Shown here one piece after another: positions 40,658 through 49,806 of a stretch of DNA of 61,582 nucleotides. A program made the translations under genes and the position numbers. The DNA is from Heritagella_A intestinalis (GTDB lineage Bacteria; Bacillota; Clostridia; Oscillospirales; Acutalibacteraceae). Location of the stretch: contig CAJFQF010000012.1 of the NCBI GenBank assembly GCA_904418995.1, positions 1 through 61,582 on the forward strand. The letters are read 5' to 3'. The first letter of the stretch is position 1. Each line of letters starts with the position of its first letter. The notes beneath the pieces are model-generated. The model saw only the letters and a program-made list of their open reading frames with translations. It made no database searches and had not been told where the DNA came from.

Positions 40658-41611
40658 TCAGACCTCCTCCAGCAGGATCTTGCCCACCCGGCCCACAATG
40701 GCTTCCCGGATGGCGTCCCGCATCCGCAGGGCCTCCCGGCGGGCGGCGGCGGCGTATTCTTCTTCCGGGCAGCCCTCTTTCTGCCAGGCACACATAATGC
40801 CCCGGGAGCTGTTGACGATTGCGCCCAGTCCTCTTGCATCAAAAGCGGGGGCCACATCGTCGGCGGCGCCGCCCTGGGCGCCGTAGCCGGGCACCAAGAA
40901 GAAGGTATGGGGCATGGCCTTGCGCAGCTCTCCCAGCTGGGCGGGATAAGTAGCGCCTACCACAGCGCCTACACCGGAGTAGCCGTATTTGCCGGGCAGC
41001 TCCTTGCCCCAGTTTTCGCACATCTCGCCCATGGCCCGGTAGATGGTCTCGCCGCCGGCCAGCTCCCGGTCCTGAAGCTCCCCGGAAGAGGGGTTGGAAG
41101 TCTTGACCAGCACGAAGATACCCGCGTCCTTTTCGCTGCAGACCTTCAGCAGGGGCTTAATACCGTCGCTGCCCAGATAGCCGTTGACCGTCAAAGCGTC
41201 CGCGCCGAAGGGGGCGAAGCGCTCCCCCTCCACCTCCACCTCGCCCAGATGGGCGGTGGCATAGGCTTCCATGGTGGCGCCGATGTCGTTGCGCTTGCCG
41301 TCGGTGATGACGAACATGCCCTTTTCCTGGGCATAGGCGATGGTGTCGTGGAGGGCCTTCACGCCCTGCCAGCCGTACATCTCATAATAGGCAGCCTGGG
41401 GCTTTACTGCCGGGACAATATCGCACAGAGCGTCAATGAGGCCCTTGTTGAACTCCAAGAGGGCCGCCGCCGCACCTTCCAAGGTAACGCCGTACTCGGC
41501 AAAGCACTTCTCCTTGATATAGCTGGGGATATAGGCCAGCTTCGGGTCCAGGCCGGCCACGGTGGGGTTCTGGGTCTGTGCGATTTTGGTAATCAGTCTG
41601 TCAAATGCCAT
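40658..41611 (-). CDS. pyrF: Orotidine 5'-phosphate decarboxylase (type 2)
   Basis: A 317-residue decarboxylase forming UMP. PTVAGLDPKLAYIP, FVITDGKRNDIGATMEAYA with the catalytic Asp/Lys set, ALTVNGYLGSDGIKPLL, FVLVKTSNPSSGELQ, and VVGATYPAQLGELRKAMP are the type 2 (longer) PyrF pattern. GAGG precedes the ATG. The 148-base gap from pyrC shows no strong terminator, so it is probably the same operon. Confidence 0.97.
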   Translation of the reverse strand: MAFDRLITKIAQTQNPTVAGLDPKLAYIPSYIKEKCFAEYGVTLEGAAAALLEFNKGLIDALCDIVPAVKPQAAYYEMYGWQGVKALHDTIAYAQEKGMFVITDGKRNDIGATMEAYATAHLGEVEVEGERFAPFGADALTVNGYLGSDGIKPLLKVCSEKDAGIFVLVKTSNPSSGELQDRELAGGETIYRAMGEMCENWGKELPGKYGYSGVGAVVGATYPAQLGELRKAMPHTFFLVPGYGAQGGAADDVAPAFDARGLGAIVNSSRGIMCAWQKEGCPEEEYAAAARREALRMRDAIREAIVGRVGKILLEEV

Positions 41612-41759
41612 GATTCATTTCCTCTTTCTTTTACAATATGTTGAATTGATAATTTAAAATACGATTTGTATCCTGTCAGATTTGCAGAGCACCGGATTTC
41701 GTGGGTTCTTTCAATAAAAAAGTCCAGTCCCATTCCGCAAAACACCGCAAGACTTAGCC

Positions 41760-43031
41760 TTAGGCTTCGTATACGATTCTGCCGCCGCAGATGGTCATTT
41801 TCACCTTGCCTGTCAAGGTCATCCCCTTGAAGGGGGTGTTTTTGCTCTTGCCGTGGAGGGCATTTTCGTCCACAGTCCAGGTGGCTTTGGGGTCAAAGAG
41901 CACGATGTCCGCAGCCGCGCCCACTTCCAGCACGCCGGCTGGGATACCCAAAATCCGCGCCGGGTTTACCGACATCTTCTCAATGAGCTGGAACAGGCTC
42001 ATTTCCCCGGTCTCCACTAACTGGGTGATGGAGGCCGCCAGGGAGGTCTCCATGCCCACAGAGCCGTTGGGCGCGTGGAGGAAATCCGCCTTCTCCTCCG
42101 GGGTGTGGGGCGCGTGGTCCGTGGCAATGGCGTCCAGGGTGCCGTCCCGCAGGCCCTCAATCATAGCCAAACGGTCATCTTCCGTGCGCAGGGGCGGATT
42201 CATGCGGTAATCTGCGTCCCGCTTTTCCAGGGCCTTGTCCGTCAGGGTGAAATAATGGGGGCAGGTTTCCGCCGTCACCGCAACGCCCCGCCGTTTGGCG
42301 TCCCGAATCATATTCATGGAAGTCCGGGTGCTCACATGACAGATATGAACCGGGATCCCGTAAGCCGCCGCCAGGGCAATCTCCCGGGCAGTGCCACAGT
42401 CTTCCGCAGCTGCGGGAATTCCCGGCACGCCCAGCTTGCGGGAAATCTCCCCCTCGTGCATAATGCCGCCTTTGGCCAGATAGAGGTCCTCACAGTGAGC
42501 CGTTACCCGCAGACCCAGCTCCGGGGCTGCCAGCATGGCCTGAGCCAGGAATTTGGTGTTCTCTACCGGCCGGCCATCATCGCTGAGGGCAATGGCTCCC
42601 GCCTGGGCCAGGGCTTTCCAGTCACAGGGCTCTTCACTCTTCAGGCCCTTTGTCACTGCCGCCGCCACATAGACGTGGGCGTCCGCCTCCTGGGCCTTGT
42701 CCAAAATGTACCGCACCGTTTCCGGGCTGTCCGTCGTCGGATTGGTGTTGGGCATGGCCAGCAGGCTGGTGACGCCGCCCGCAGCAGCGGCCCGGCAACC
42801 GGTGAGAATGTCCTCCTTCTGGGTGAAGCCCGGGTCCCGCAGGTGAACGTGCATATCCACCAGACCCGGCGCGGCCACCAGCCCCATGCCGTTAATCTGC
42901 CGGCCTCCCGGCAGGCTGCCCAGACAGCCCATGGCGGTGATTTTTCCGTTTTCCACGGCAATATCCCCGTAGTAGTCCTCTCCCTTGGCCGGGTTCACAA
43001 TCCGTGCCCCCCGAATCAGCAAATCCTTCAT
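41760..43031 (-). CDS. pyrC: Dihydroorotase
   Basis: A 423-residue class I dihydroorotase of the multifunctional-protein type. Zinc ligands: VDMHVHLRDPGFTQKEDI, VTAHCEDLYLA, HICHVSTRTS, and AIATDHAPHTPEEK with the catalytic Asp. LLIRGARIVNPAKGEDYYGDI (in parts) is the usual N-terminus. AAAGGA precedes the ATG. First gene of the pyrimidine operon with its own promoter about 115 bases upstream. Confidence 0.97.
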   Translation of the reverse strand: MKDLLIRGARIVNPAKGEDYYGDIAVENGKITAMGCLGSLPGGRQINGMGLVAAPGLVDMHVHLRDPGFTQKEDILTGCRAAAAGGVTSLLAMPNTNPTTDSPETVRYILDKAQEADAHVYVAAAVTKGLKSEEPCDWKALAQAGAIALSDDGRPVENTKFLAQAMLAAPELGLRVTAHCEDLYLAKGGIMHEGEISRKLGVPGIPAAAEDCGTAREIALAAAYGIPVHICHVSTRTSMNMIRDAKRRGVAVTAETCPHYFTLTDKALEKRDADYRMNPPLRTEDDRLAMIEGLRDGTLDAIATDHAPHTPEEKADFLHAPNGSVGMETSLAASITQLVETGEMSLFQLIEKMSVNPARILGIPAGVLEVGAAADIVLFDPKATWTVDENALHGKSKNTPFKGMTLTGKVKMTICGGRIVYEA

Positions 43032-43152
43032 CCGTTGTCCGTCCTTTCTCCGGTTGTGCCAATGATTCTTTATTTTCCCGAAACTGGCAGGCTTTTTCCC
43101 TTTTTGGGCGCACCTGTTCCTCCCGCTCCAACAGAATCGGGTATACGTTTTT

Positions 43153-43181
43153 ATTATACCGGATTTCAGCCCATGGGTAAA
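43153..43181 (-). promoter_or_regulatory. Promoter of the pyr operon
   Basis: On the minus strand TTTACC (43176-43181) and TATAAT (43153-43158) are 17 bases apart. The -35 touches the ydcF terminator hairpin. I see no clear PyrR-binding stem in the 115-base leader. Confidence 0.7.
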
Positions 43182-43207
43182 GCCCTGACGGCAAATTGCC
43201 GCCAGGG
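43182..43207 (-). terminator. Terminator of the YdcF-family gene
   Basis: GCCCTGACGGCA and TGCCGCCAGGGC form an 11-bp stem with one mismatch. TTTACCC follows on the minus strand; the T-run is short. It lies 30 bases after the stop. Confidence 0.65.
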
Positions 43208-43236
43208 CCGACAGGGTTCCCGAAAATCGCCTTTTG

Positions 43237-44022
43237 TTATAAATGTGGCCACCATCTTTCCAGGAAAAATTTTGTCATGGACACCAGCTCCCGGCCATAG
43301 TTGGCGGGGAACAGGTAGGCCGACGACTGTACCGTCACCGCATAGGGCACCAGCCCCACTTCTTTGGCCAGTTCCCCAGCCCGGTACTGGTGGTAATCGT
43401 CTGTGACCACCGCCATCTCCCGGCTCAAGCCCTGCTCTTCGATGATCTTTGCCGAATACGCCATGTTTTCCTGGGTATCCGTGGAGCGGTCCTCCTGGAT
43501 AATGCGGTCGGAGTCAATGCCCAGCTCTTCCAGCTCCCGGGCCATCACCGAAGCCTCCGAAACCGGCTCCACGCTCCCCTGGCCGCCGCTGACAATACAC
43601 ATTGCCGCCGGGTGGGCCTGAAGATACTCCGCCGCCTTTTGGATGCGGTTCTCCAAAGACAGGCTGGGTTCCCCGTTGGGGGACACCAAACATCCCAATA
43701 CAATGACCGTGGCGGAATCCGGCGGGGTGTTTTCCACCGCAGAGAAAATCAAAGTGGAAAGATAGGCGCACCAGGCCACTGCCCCAGCGAAAATTCCTGT
43801 AAAGACCCAGGCAATGACCCGCCGGGCTCCCCCTTTTCGCACCATAGCGGGGACAGCCAAAATCAGCGCCGCCCCGGCCAGACAGGCGGCCCAGCCTATC
43901 AACGTTCCCACACCCATCACACCCGCCAGGAGGCTTTGGGAAAACCACAGAAAGCCCCCTGCGGGAATCAGCAGCAGCACCCACTGTACCGGATGGATTT
44001 TCCTTTCCTGCTTTCGGCTCAT
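43237..44022 (-). CDS. YdcF/SanA family membrane protein (DUF218)
   Basis: A 261-residue protein with four N-terminal membrane helices (VQWVLLLIPAGGFLWF, GVGTLIGWAACLAGAALILAV in parts, VIAWVFTGIFAGAVAW) and an extracytoplasmic DUF218 domain: TVIVLGCLVSPNGEPS, RIQKAAEYLQAHP, CIVSGGQGS, SEASVMARELEELGID, IIQEDRSTDTQENMAYS and VTDDYHQYRA. ElyC/SanA relatives affect envelope integrity. The ATG at 44022 follows AGGAGG by eight bases. Confidence 0.9.
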   Translation of the reverse strand: MSRKQERKIHPVQWVLLLIPAGGFLWFSQSLLAGVMGVGTLIGWAACLAGAALILAVPAMVRKGGARRVIAWVFTGIFAGAVAWCAYLSTLIFSAVENTPPDSATVIVLGCLVSPNGEPSLSLENRIQKAAEYLQAHPAAMCIVSGGQGSVEPVSEASVMARELEELGIDSDRIIQEDRSTDTQENMAYSAKIIEEQGLSREMAVVTDDYHQYRAGELAKEVGLVPYAVTVQSSAYLFPANYGRELVSMTKFFLERWWPHL

Positions 44023-44181
44023 ACCTTGCACCTCCTGGGGATTTCAAAATATTACTGGTTACGATTATAAGCGCTTTTATAAACTGTACAAGAAACCTCT
44101 GTGAATACTGTGAAAATTTTCAGTTGACAAGCAGAACCAAAGGCGGTACCTTTAAAAAAACAGCACAAGGAGGCGGAAACT

Positions 44182-44607
44182 ATGGAACGAAAACACTACG
44201 ACTTACAGCCGTTCCGGGAAGCCCAACAGCGGGATTTCTCCCAGGCCCTGGCAGAGATCCGCGCCGGGCAAAAACGCAGCCACTGGATCTGGTACATCTT
44301 CCCACAGCTCCGTGGGTTGGGATACAGCGACTACGCCGTGTACTACGGGTTAGAGGACCTGGAAGAAGCCCGTCTGTTTCTCCAGGACCCCATGCTGGGG
44401 GCCAACCTGCGGGAGATTACCCAGGCCCTTTTGGAACTGCCCCAGCGCGACCCCCATCAGGTGATGGGTTCCCCCGACCACCTGAAGCTCCGTTCCTCTA
44501 TGACCCTCTTCGCCCAGGCCGCTGGGGAAGGCTCCCTCTTTCAGCAGGTCTTGGAGAAATATTACCACGGGAAACCCGATGCAAAAACCCTCTCCCTGCT
44601 GGCATAG
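44182..44607 (+). CDS. DUF1810 family protein
   Basis: A 141-residue protein starting YDLQPFREAQQRDFSQALAEI (in parts), with RSHWIWYIFPQLRGLGYS and ARLFLQDPMLGANLREIT. The SHWIWYIFPQ motif is diagnostic of DUF1810, a helical family sometimes misnamed calpastatin, of unknown function. AAGGAGG precedes the ATG. It converges with the hydrogenase operon across a shared terminator. Confidence 0.93.
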   Translation: MERKHYDLQPFREAQQRDFSQALAEIRAGQKRSHWIWYIFPQLRGLGYSDYAVYYGLEDLEEARLFLQDPMLGANLREITQALLELPQRDPHQVMGSPDHLKLRSSMTLFAQAAGEGSLFQQVLEKYYHGKPDAKTLSLLA

Positions 44608-44622
44608 CCGGCACAACACACC

Positions 44623-44663
44623 AAAGCCCTCTGTCTCCCATTTGCCGGGAAACAGAGGGCTTT
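44623..44663. terminator. Bidirectional terminator (DUF1810 / hydA)
   Basis: AAAGCCCTCTGT and ACAGAGGGCTTT form a 12-bp perfect stem, with T-rich flanks on the plus strand. It ends the DUF1810 gene and probably the hydrogenase operon. Confidence 0.85.
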
Positions 44664-44681
44664 TGCTTTTAGAAAAGGAAA

Positions 44682-46424
44682 TTAGAATCTCTTCCGGGCC
44701 ACATAGCTGGTATGCAGAATCTCGTGGGCCTTGTGGCCGCCGGGCTCACCCAGGAACTCCTCATAGCACTTCTTGAGGATGGGGTTCTCGTGGCTCTTGC
44801 GCAGAGGCATATTGGCATCCTGGTCATAGAGGGCCTTGGCGCGCAATGCCTTCAAATCGGTAAAGCTGCGGACCGTTGCCGGCTGAATGGGCTGGCCGCC
44901 GCCGTTGACACAGCCGCCGGGGCAGCACATGACCTCGATGAACTGATAATCAGCTTCGCCGCTGCGGACTTTCTCCAACAGGGCATTGGCGTTGTTCAGG
45001 CCGCTGACTACCGCCACCTTCACGTCCATGCCGGCCACTTTGTAGGTGGCCTCCTTAAAGCCCTCGGTGCCGCGAACTTCATTAAAGTCCACCTGCTCCA
45101 AGGGCTTGCCTTCCAGGACCTCTGCCGCTGTGCGCAGAGCAGCTTCCATCACGCCGCCGGTTGCGCCGAAGATGGTCGCCGCGCCGGTAGAAACACCCAT
45201 AGCATCGTCGAACTTCTCGTCAGGCAGACGGGCGAAGTTCAGGTTGGCTCCCTTAATGAGCCGGGCCAATTCCCGAGTGGTCAGGGCGATGTCCACATCG
45301 GGCACGCCAGCCGCATCCTCATCGTCGCGGCCCACCTCGAACTTCTTGGCGGTGCAGGGCATAATGGATACGGAAACAATCTTGCTGGGGTCGATGCCCT
45401 CCTTCTGGGCATACCAGGTCTTGATGAGAGCGCCGGTCATCTGCTGGGGGCTCTTACAGGTGGACAGATTGGGAATCAAATCCGGGAAGTAGTGCTCGCA
45501 GAACTTGACCCATCCGGGAGAGCAGGAGGTGATAATGGGCAGGGGGCCGCCCTCCTTGACCCGGTGGATAAACTCCGTGGCCTCTTCCATAATGGTCATA
45601 TCAGCGCCGAAATCGGTGTCGAAAACCTTGTCAAAGCCCAGGCGGCGCAGAGCGGCAACCATTTTGCCCTCCACGTTGGTGCCGATGGGCATATCGAAAC
45701 ATTCGCCCAGGGTCGCGCGGATAGACGGCGCGGTCTGGACAATGACAATCTTCTCCGGGTCGTTGATGGCGTCCAGGACCTTCTGGCATTCGTCCTTCTC
45801 CTGCAATGCGCCGGTGGGGCAGGCCACAATGCACTGGCCGCAGTTGACGCAGGTGGTCTCGGAGAGGGGACGCTCGAAGGCGCAGGCAATATGGGTATCA
45901 AAGCCGCGGCTGTTGGGGCCGATGACGCCAACGTGCTGCTGCTCGCAGGCAGCTACGCACCGGCGGCACAGAATACATTTGGCGTTATCCCGAATCAGAT
46001 GGCTGCAAGACTCGTCTACAATGCTGTCGGGCACATCGCCGTCAAACCGGTCGTCCTGCTCCACGCCCAGCTCCTGGCACAGGGTCTGCAGCTCGCAGGT
46101 GCCGCTGCGCTTACAGGAAAGGCAGTGACGGTCGTGGACAGAGAGCAGCATTTCCAGGGTCATCCGCCGGGACTTCTGGACTTTAGGGGTATTGGTGAAA
46201 ACTTCCATGCCCTCGTTCACCGGATATACGCAGGACGCAACCAGGGAACGGGCGCCTTTCACTTCCACCACGCACATACGGCAGGCGCCGATCTGGTTCA
46301 AGTCCTTGAGGTAGCAGAGGGTGGGGATGTCGATCCCCGCATAGTGGGCAGCCTCCAGGATGGTGGAACCGTTGGGCACCGAGAGGGGCATGCCGTTGAT
46401 TTTAATATTGACCATATTTTCCAT
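44682..46424 (-). CDS. hydA: [FeFe] hydrogenase catalytic subunit (bifurcating type)
   Basis: A 580-residue hydrogenase. N-terminal [2Fe-2S] domain: IPTLCYLKDLNQIGACRMCVVEV (in parts). Then a His/Cys cluster motif HDRHCLSCKRSGTCELQ, a two-[4Fe-4S] domain (CILCRRCVAACEQQ and CVNCGQCIVACPTGA), and the H-cluster motifs TSCSPGWVKFCE, MPCTAKKFE and EVMCCPGGCVNGGGQP. These features and the partners encoded upstream define an NADH-dependent, electron-bifurcating enzyme that makes H2 from reduced ferredoxin plus NADH. The ATG at 46424 follows GGAAGGAG. Confidence 0.97.
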   Translation of the reverse strand: MENMVNIKINGMPLSVPNGSTILEAAHYAGIDIPTLCYLKDLNQIGACRMCVVEVKGARSLVASCVYPVNEGMEVFTNTPKVQKSRRMTLEMLLSVHDRHCLSCKRSGTCELQTLCQELGVEQDDRFDGDVPDSIVDESCSHLIRDNAKCILCRRCVAACEQQHVGVIGPNSRGFDTHIACAFERPLSETTCVNCGQCIVACPTGALQEKDECQKVLDAINDPEKIVIVQTAPSIRATLGECFDMPIGTNVEGKMVAALRRLGFDKVFDTDFGADMTIMEEATEFIHRVKEGGPLPIITSCSPGWVKFCEHYFPDLIPNLSTCKSPQQMTGALIKTWYAQKEGIDPSKIVSVSIMPCTAKKFEVGRDDEDAAGVPDVDIALTTRELARLIKGANLNFARLPDEKFDDAMGVSTGAATIFGATGGVMEAALRTAAEVLEGKPLEQVDFNEVRGTEGFKEATYKVAGMDVKVAVVSGLNNANALLEKVRSGEADYQFIEVMCCPGGCVNGGGQPIQPATVRSFTDLKALRAKALYDQDANMPLRKSHENPILKKCYEEFLGEPGGHKAHEILHTSYVARKRF

Positions 46425-46440
46425 GGGGCACACTCCTTCC

Positions 46441-48231
46441 TTATCTCTTCACAATCGCCTGGAACTTGCACTTCTCCATGCAGGCTCCGCACTTGATGCA
46501 CTTCTGGGTATCGATGACATGGGGCTGCTTGACGGTGCCGCTGATGGCGTTCACCGGGCAGTTCCGGGCGCAGAGGGTGCATCCCTTGCACTTGTCGGGC
46601 TCGATATAGTAGTTGGTCAGGGCTTTGCAGGCCCCGGCAGGACAGCGCTTTTCCGTCACGTGGGCGATATACTCGTCCCGGAAATACCGCAGGGTGGAAA
46701 GCACCGGGTTGGGAGCCGTCTGGCCCAGGCCGCACAAGGCGTTTTCCTTGATGTAGTAGCACAGCTCTTCCAGTTTGTCGATGTCCTCCAGCTCGCCGTT
46801 GCCGCTGGTGATCTTGTTGAGGATTTCCAGCAAACGCTTGGTGCCGATGCGGCAGGGAGTACATTTACCGCAGGACTCATCCACGGTAAATTCCAGGAAG
46901 AACTTGGCAATATCCACCATACAGGTGGTGTCGTCCATGACGATGAGGCCGCCGGAACCCATCATAGAACCAATGGCAATGAGGTTATCGTAGTCAATGG
47001 GCACATCCAGATGCTCCGCCGGGATACATCCGCCGGAGGGGCCGCCGGTCTGAGCTGCCTTGAACTTGTGGCCGCCGGGGACGCCGCCGCCGATTTCTTC
47101 CACGATTTCCCGGAGGGTGGTGCCCATGGGGACTTCCACCAGGCCGGTGTGCTTAATCTTGCCGCCCAGGGCGAACACCTTGGTGCCCTTGGACTTCTCC
47201 GTGCCCATGGAGGTGAACCAATCGGCGCCGTTGAGAATAATCTGGGGAACATTGGCGTAGGTTTCCACGTTATTGAGGATAGTGGGCTTGCCGAAGAGGC
47301 CCTTCACAGCCGGGAAGGGCGGACGGCACCGGGGCTCGCCGCGCTTGCCCTCGATGGAGGTCATCAGGGCCGTTTCCTCGCCGCACACAAAGGCGCCAGC
47401 GCCCAGACGCAGCTCCACATCAAAGCAGAAATCCGTATCAAAAATATTCTTGCCCAGCAGGCCGTATTCCCGGGCCTGGTCAATGGCAATCTGCAAGCGC
47501 TTGACGGCGATGGGATACTCGGCCCGGACATAAATATAGCCCTGGCTGGCGCCAATGGCATAGGCCGCAATGGCCATAGCCTCCAGCACTGCGTGGGGGT
47601 CGCCTTCCAAAATGGAGCGGTCCATAAATGCGCCGGGGTCGCCTTCGTCGGCGTTGCAGCACACATATTTCTGGTCTGCCTGGTTGGCAGCGGCAAAGCT
47701 CCACTTGCGGCCGGTGGGGAAACCGGCGCCGCCGCGGCCACGCAGGCCGGATTTGCTGATTTCGTCAATGACCTCTTGGGGAGTCATCTCCGTCAGAGCC
47801 TTGCCCAAAGCGGCGTAGCCGTCCTGGGCGATGTATTCGTCGATTTTCTCGGGATTGATCACGCCGCAGTTCCGCAGGGCCACACGCTTCTGCTTCTCAT
47901 AGAAGGGGGTGTGGCTCAGGGACTTGATGGTGTTGTCGTCCACCACCGTCTCCTGATAGAGCAGGCGCTTGACGATACGGCCCTTGAGCAGGTGCTCCTC
48001 CACGATCTCCGGCACATCCTCCGGGGTGACCATGCTGTAGAAGGAGCCCTCGGGATAGACAATCATAATGGGGCCCAGGGCGCACAGGCCGAAGCAGCCG
48101 GTACGCACCACATTGACTTCCTTTTCCAGGCCCTTGGCCTTGATTTCCTCTTTCAGGCGCTGGATAATCAGCTCACTGTTGGAGGAGGTGCAGCCGGTAC
48201 CGCCGCACACCAGTACATTGGAACGATACAT
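46441..48231 (-). CDS. hydB: Bifurcating hydrogenase flavoprotein subunit (NuoF-like)
   Basis: A 596-residue subunit. An N-terminal thioredoxin-like [2Fe-2S] domain (CGGTGCTSSNSE, TGCFGLCALGP) is followed by the NuoF core: GLRGRGGAGFPTGRKW (NADH), CNADEGDPGAFMDRS (FMN), GAFVCGEETAL and SIEGKRGEPRCRPPFPAV. CGKCTPCRIGTKR binds a cluster. The C-terminus adds a two-[4Fe-4S] ferredoxin (CKGCTLCARNCPVNA, CIKCGACMEKCKFQA). It takes electrons from NADH and ferredoxin for HydA. GGAGG precedes the ATG. Confidence 0.97.
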   Translation of the reverse strand: MYRSNVLVCGGTGCTSSNSELIIQRLKEEIKAKGLEKEVNVVRTGCFGLCALGPIMIVYPEGSFYSMVTPEDVPEIVEEHLLKGRIVKRLLYQETVVDDNTIKSLSHTPFYEKQKRVALRNCGVINPEKIDEYIAQDGYAALGKALTEMTPQEVIDEISKSGLRGRGGAGFPTGRKWSFAAANQADQKYVCCNADEGDPGAFMDRSILEGDPHAVLEAMAIAAYAIGASQGYIYVRAEYPIAVKRLQIAIDQAREYGLLGKNIFDTDFCFDVELRLGAGAFVCGEETALMTSIEGKRGEPRCRPPFPAVKGLFGKPTILNNVETYANVPQIILNGADWFTSMGTEKSKGTKVFALGGKIKHTGLVEVPMGTTLREIVEEIGGGVPGGHKFKAAQTGGPSGGCIPAEHLDVPIDYDNLIAIGSMMGSGGLIVMDDTTCMVDIAKFFLEFTVDESCGKCTPCRIGTKRLLEILNKITSGNGELEDIDKLEELCYYIKENALCGLGQTAPNPVLSTLRYFRDEYIAHVTEKRCPAGACKALTNYYIEPDKCKGCTLCARNCPVNAISGTVKQPHVIDTQKCIKCGACMEKCKFQAIVKR

Positions 48232-48247
48232 TTCGCAGCCTCCTTCG

Positions 48248-48619
48248 TTAAATGTTGGCGGCGCCGATGGTGTATTCGGTCACCACATTCCCGTTCACCA
48301 GGTGGTCGTTGACCACCCGCAGGGCCTTTTCCGGGGTCATCTTTACATAAGTAGTCTTTTCCCCATCGGGGGTAACCACTTCCACCACCGGCTCATACTG
48401 ACAGATGCCGATGCAGCCGGTCTGGGTAACTACCACATTCTCCAAGTGGCGCTTGGCCACCTCGTCCACCATGGCGGTGAGCACTGGACGGGCGCCGGCG
48501 GCAATGCCGCAGGTGGCCATACCCACCAGAACCCGGATGCTGTTGTCGGACTTTTCCCGCAGGCTGACTTGTGCCCGCGCTTTATCGCGAATGGCTTTCA
48601 ACTCTGCTAATGATTTCAT
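48248..48619 (-). CDS. [2Fe-2S] ferredoxin-like protein of the hydrogenase operon
   Basis: A 123-residue thioredoxin-fold [2Fe-2S] protein: VLVGMATCGIAAGARP and TQTGCIGICQYEPVVEV hold the four cysteines. It resembles the free-standing N-terminal domain of HydB and the HymB-type proteins of clostridia, an electron carrier or small subunit. The ATG at 48619 follows AAGGAGGAG and overlaps the previous stop (ATGA), so it is coupled to the ATPase gene. Confidence 0.92.
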   Translation of the reverse strand: MKSLAELKAIRDKARAQVSLREKSDNSIRVLVGMATCGIAAGARPVLTAMVDEVAKRHLENVVVTQTGCIGICQYEPVVEVVTPDGEKTTYVKMTPEKALRVVNDHLVNGNVVTEYTIGAANI

Positions 48620-49173
48620 GTTGCGTCTCCTCCTTGTAGCAAATCTGTCTGTTCCTGCAAATATTCCCGGATCCACTGCACCACGTCCGGCTCATTCAGC
48701 GGGACTTCTCCTCCCAAAGCCTCCCGAAGCTGGCGGGTATCCAGCTCAGCCTGCCGCCCGTCCACCTGGTGGACAAACCAAAAATCACGGTCAGGATTGC
48801 AGGTAATCAATAGTAAAATAATATTGTCAATGTCCCCCAAAGGGATCATATCCACATGGTCCGTACAAAACCGAGCGGTCACCAGGGTCCCCTCCCCCAC
48901 CCGGGACTGGATGGAGAAGTCCCCGCCGGTCATCTCCGCTTCCATTTTAAAAAGCGGCACCCCCAACCCCACCTTCCGGGTAGTGCGGGTGGTATAAAAG
49001 GGGTCGATTACCTGGCGGACCTGTTCTTCGCTCATGCCCTTGCCGTTATCCTCAATGGAAATGACCATTTCCCCTTCCTGCCGGTCCTCCTCCACCCGGA
49101 TGGTAATGAGGGACGCCCCGGCAGTAATGGAATTCTGGGCCACGTCCATGACATTCAGCGAAAGCTCCCGCAT
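48616..49173 (-). CDS. GHKL-type ATP-binding protein of the hydrogenase operon
   Basis: A 185-residue protein with a Bergerat-fold ATPase: ELSLNVMDVAQNSITAGAS (N box), ISIEDNGKGMSEEQV (G1), TTRKVGLGVPLFKMEAEMTGG (G2) and GEGTLVTARF. It lacks a His-phosphotransfer or sensor domain, so it is closer to anti-sigma/SpoIIAB-like or kinase-fragment ATPases. The last 70 residues are not recognised. Its location between the NuoE-like and ferredoxin genes is common in clostridial hydrogenase operons; its role is unknown. Confidence 0.9.
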   Translation of the reverse strand: MRELSLNVMDVAQNSITAGASLITIRVEEDRQEGEMVISIEDNGKGMSEEQVRQVIDPFYTTRTTRKVGLGVPLFKMEAEMTGGDFSIQSRVGEGTLVTARFCTDHVDMIPLGDIDNIILLLITCNPDRDFWFVHQVDGRQAELDTRQLREALGGEVPLNEPDVVQWIREYLQEQTDLLQGGDAT

Positions 49174-49179
49174 GGCCTT

Positions 49180-49674
49180 TTATTGATACTTGGCCAGGAT
49201 GCCCGGCACCTCATCGGGGGTCAGCCGGCCGTAAACATCCTCATTAACGGTGAGCACCGGGGCCAGGCCGCAGGCGCCCACGCACCGGCAGGCGGTGAGG
49301 GAAAACTTGCCGTCCTCGGTACATTCCTCCGGCTGGATGCCCAAAATTTCCGACACCTTATCCATGACGGCGGCAGCGCCCTTGACATAGCAGGCGGTGC
49401 CCAGGCAGATGGAAATATTATACTGCCCCTTGGGGGTCAGCGAGAACTGGGAATAGAAGGTGGACACGCCGAACACCTCTTCCAGGGAAACCCCCAGTCC
49501 GTCCGCCACCATGGCCTGTACTTCCATGGGCAGATAGCCGTAAATTTCCTGGGCCTTCTGGAGCACCGGCATGACGGCGCCCTGCTGGCCCTTGTGCTCT
49601 GCAATCACTTCCCGCAGTTTGGCCTCCTGTTCCGGGGTTCCTTTAAAGGGCAGATTGGTAATGCGTTTCTGCAT
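49180..49674 (-). CDS. hydC: Bifurcating hydrogenase NuoE-like subunit
   Basis: A 164-residue [2Fe-2S] subunit. The N-terminal helical bundle holds KAQEIYGYLPMEVQAMVADGLG (in parts) and EVFGVSTFYSQFSLTPKG. The thioredoxin-like part has ICLGTACYVKGA and LTACRCVGACGLAPV with the cluster cysteines, then VYGRLTPDEVPGIL. It accepts or donates electrons with HydB. First gene of the operon; AGGGAGGAA precedes the ATG at 49674. A Rex-like operator lies 130 bases upstream. Confidence 0.96.
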   Translation of the reverse strand: MQKRITNLPFKGTPEQEAKLREVIAEHKGQQGAVMPVLQKAQEIYGYLPMEVQAMVADGLGVSLEEVFGVSTFYSQFSLTPKGQYNISICLGTACYVKGAAAVMDKVSEILGIQPEECTEDGKFSLTACRCVGACGLAPVLTVNEDVYGRLTPDEVPGILAKYQ

Positions 49675-49806
49675 AAATGAGATTCCTCCCTTAAACAAAT
49701 TAAAAAATGTGCAACCGAAGCAGCCATAATTGTTATCAAAAACCGCACCGCACAAATTCTCTGCCAGTTAAATCAAGGGCAGCCGAGATTCATCCGCGCC
49801 GGTGGT

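Noticed and set aside
44712..48312. Open frames of about 594 and 650 codons opposite hydA and hydB
   Set aside because: Antisense shadows without start signals; the minus-strand genes have full cofactor motifs.
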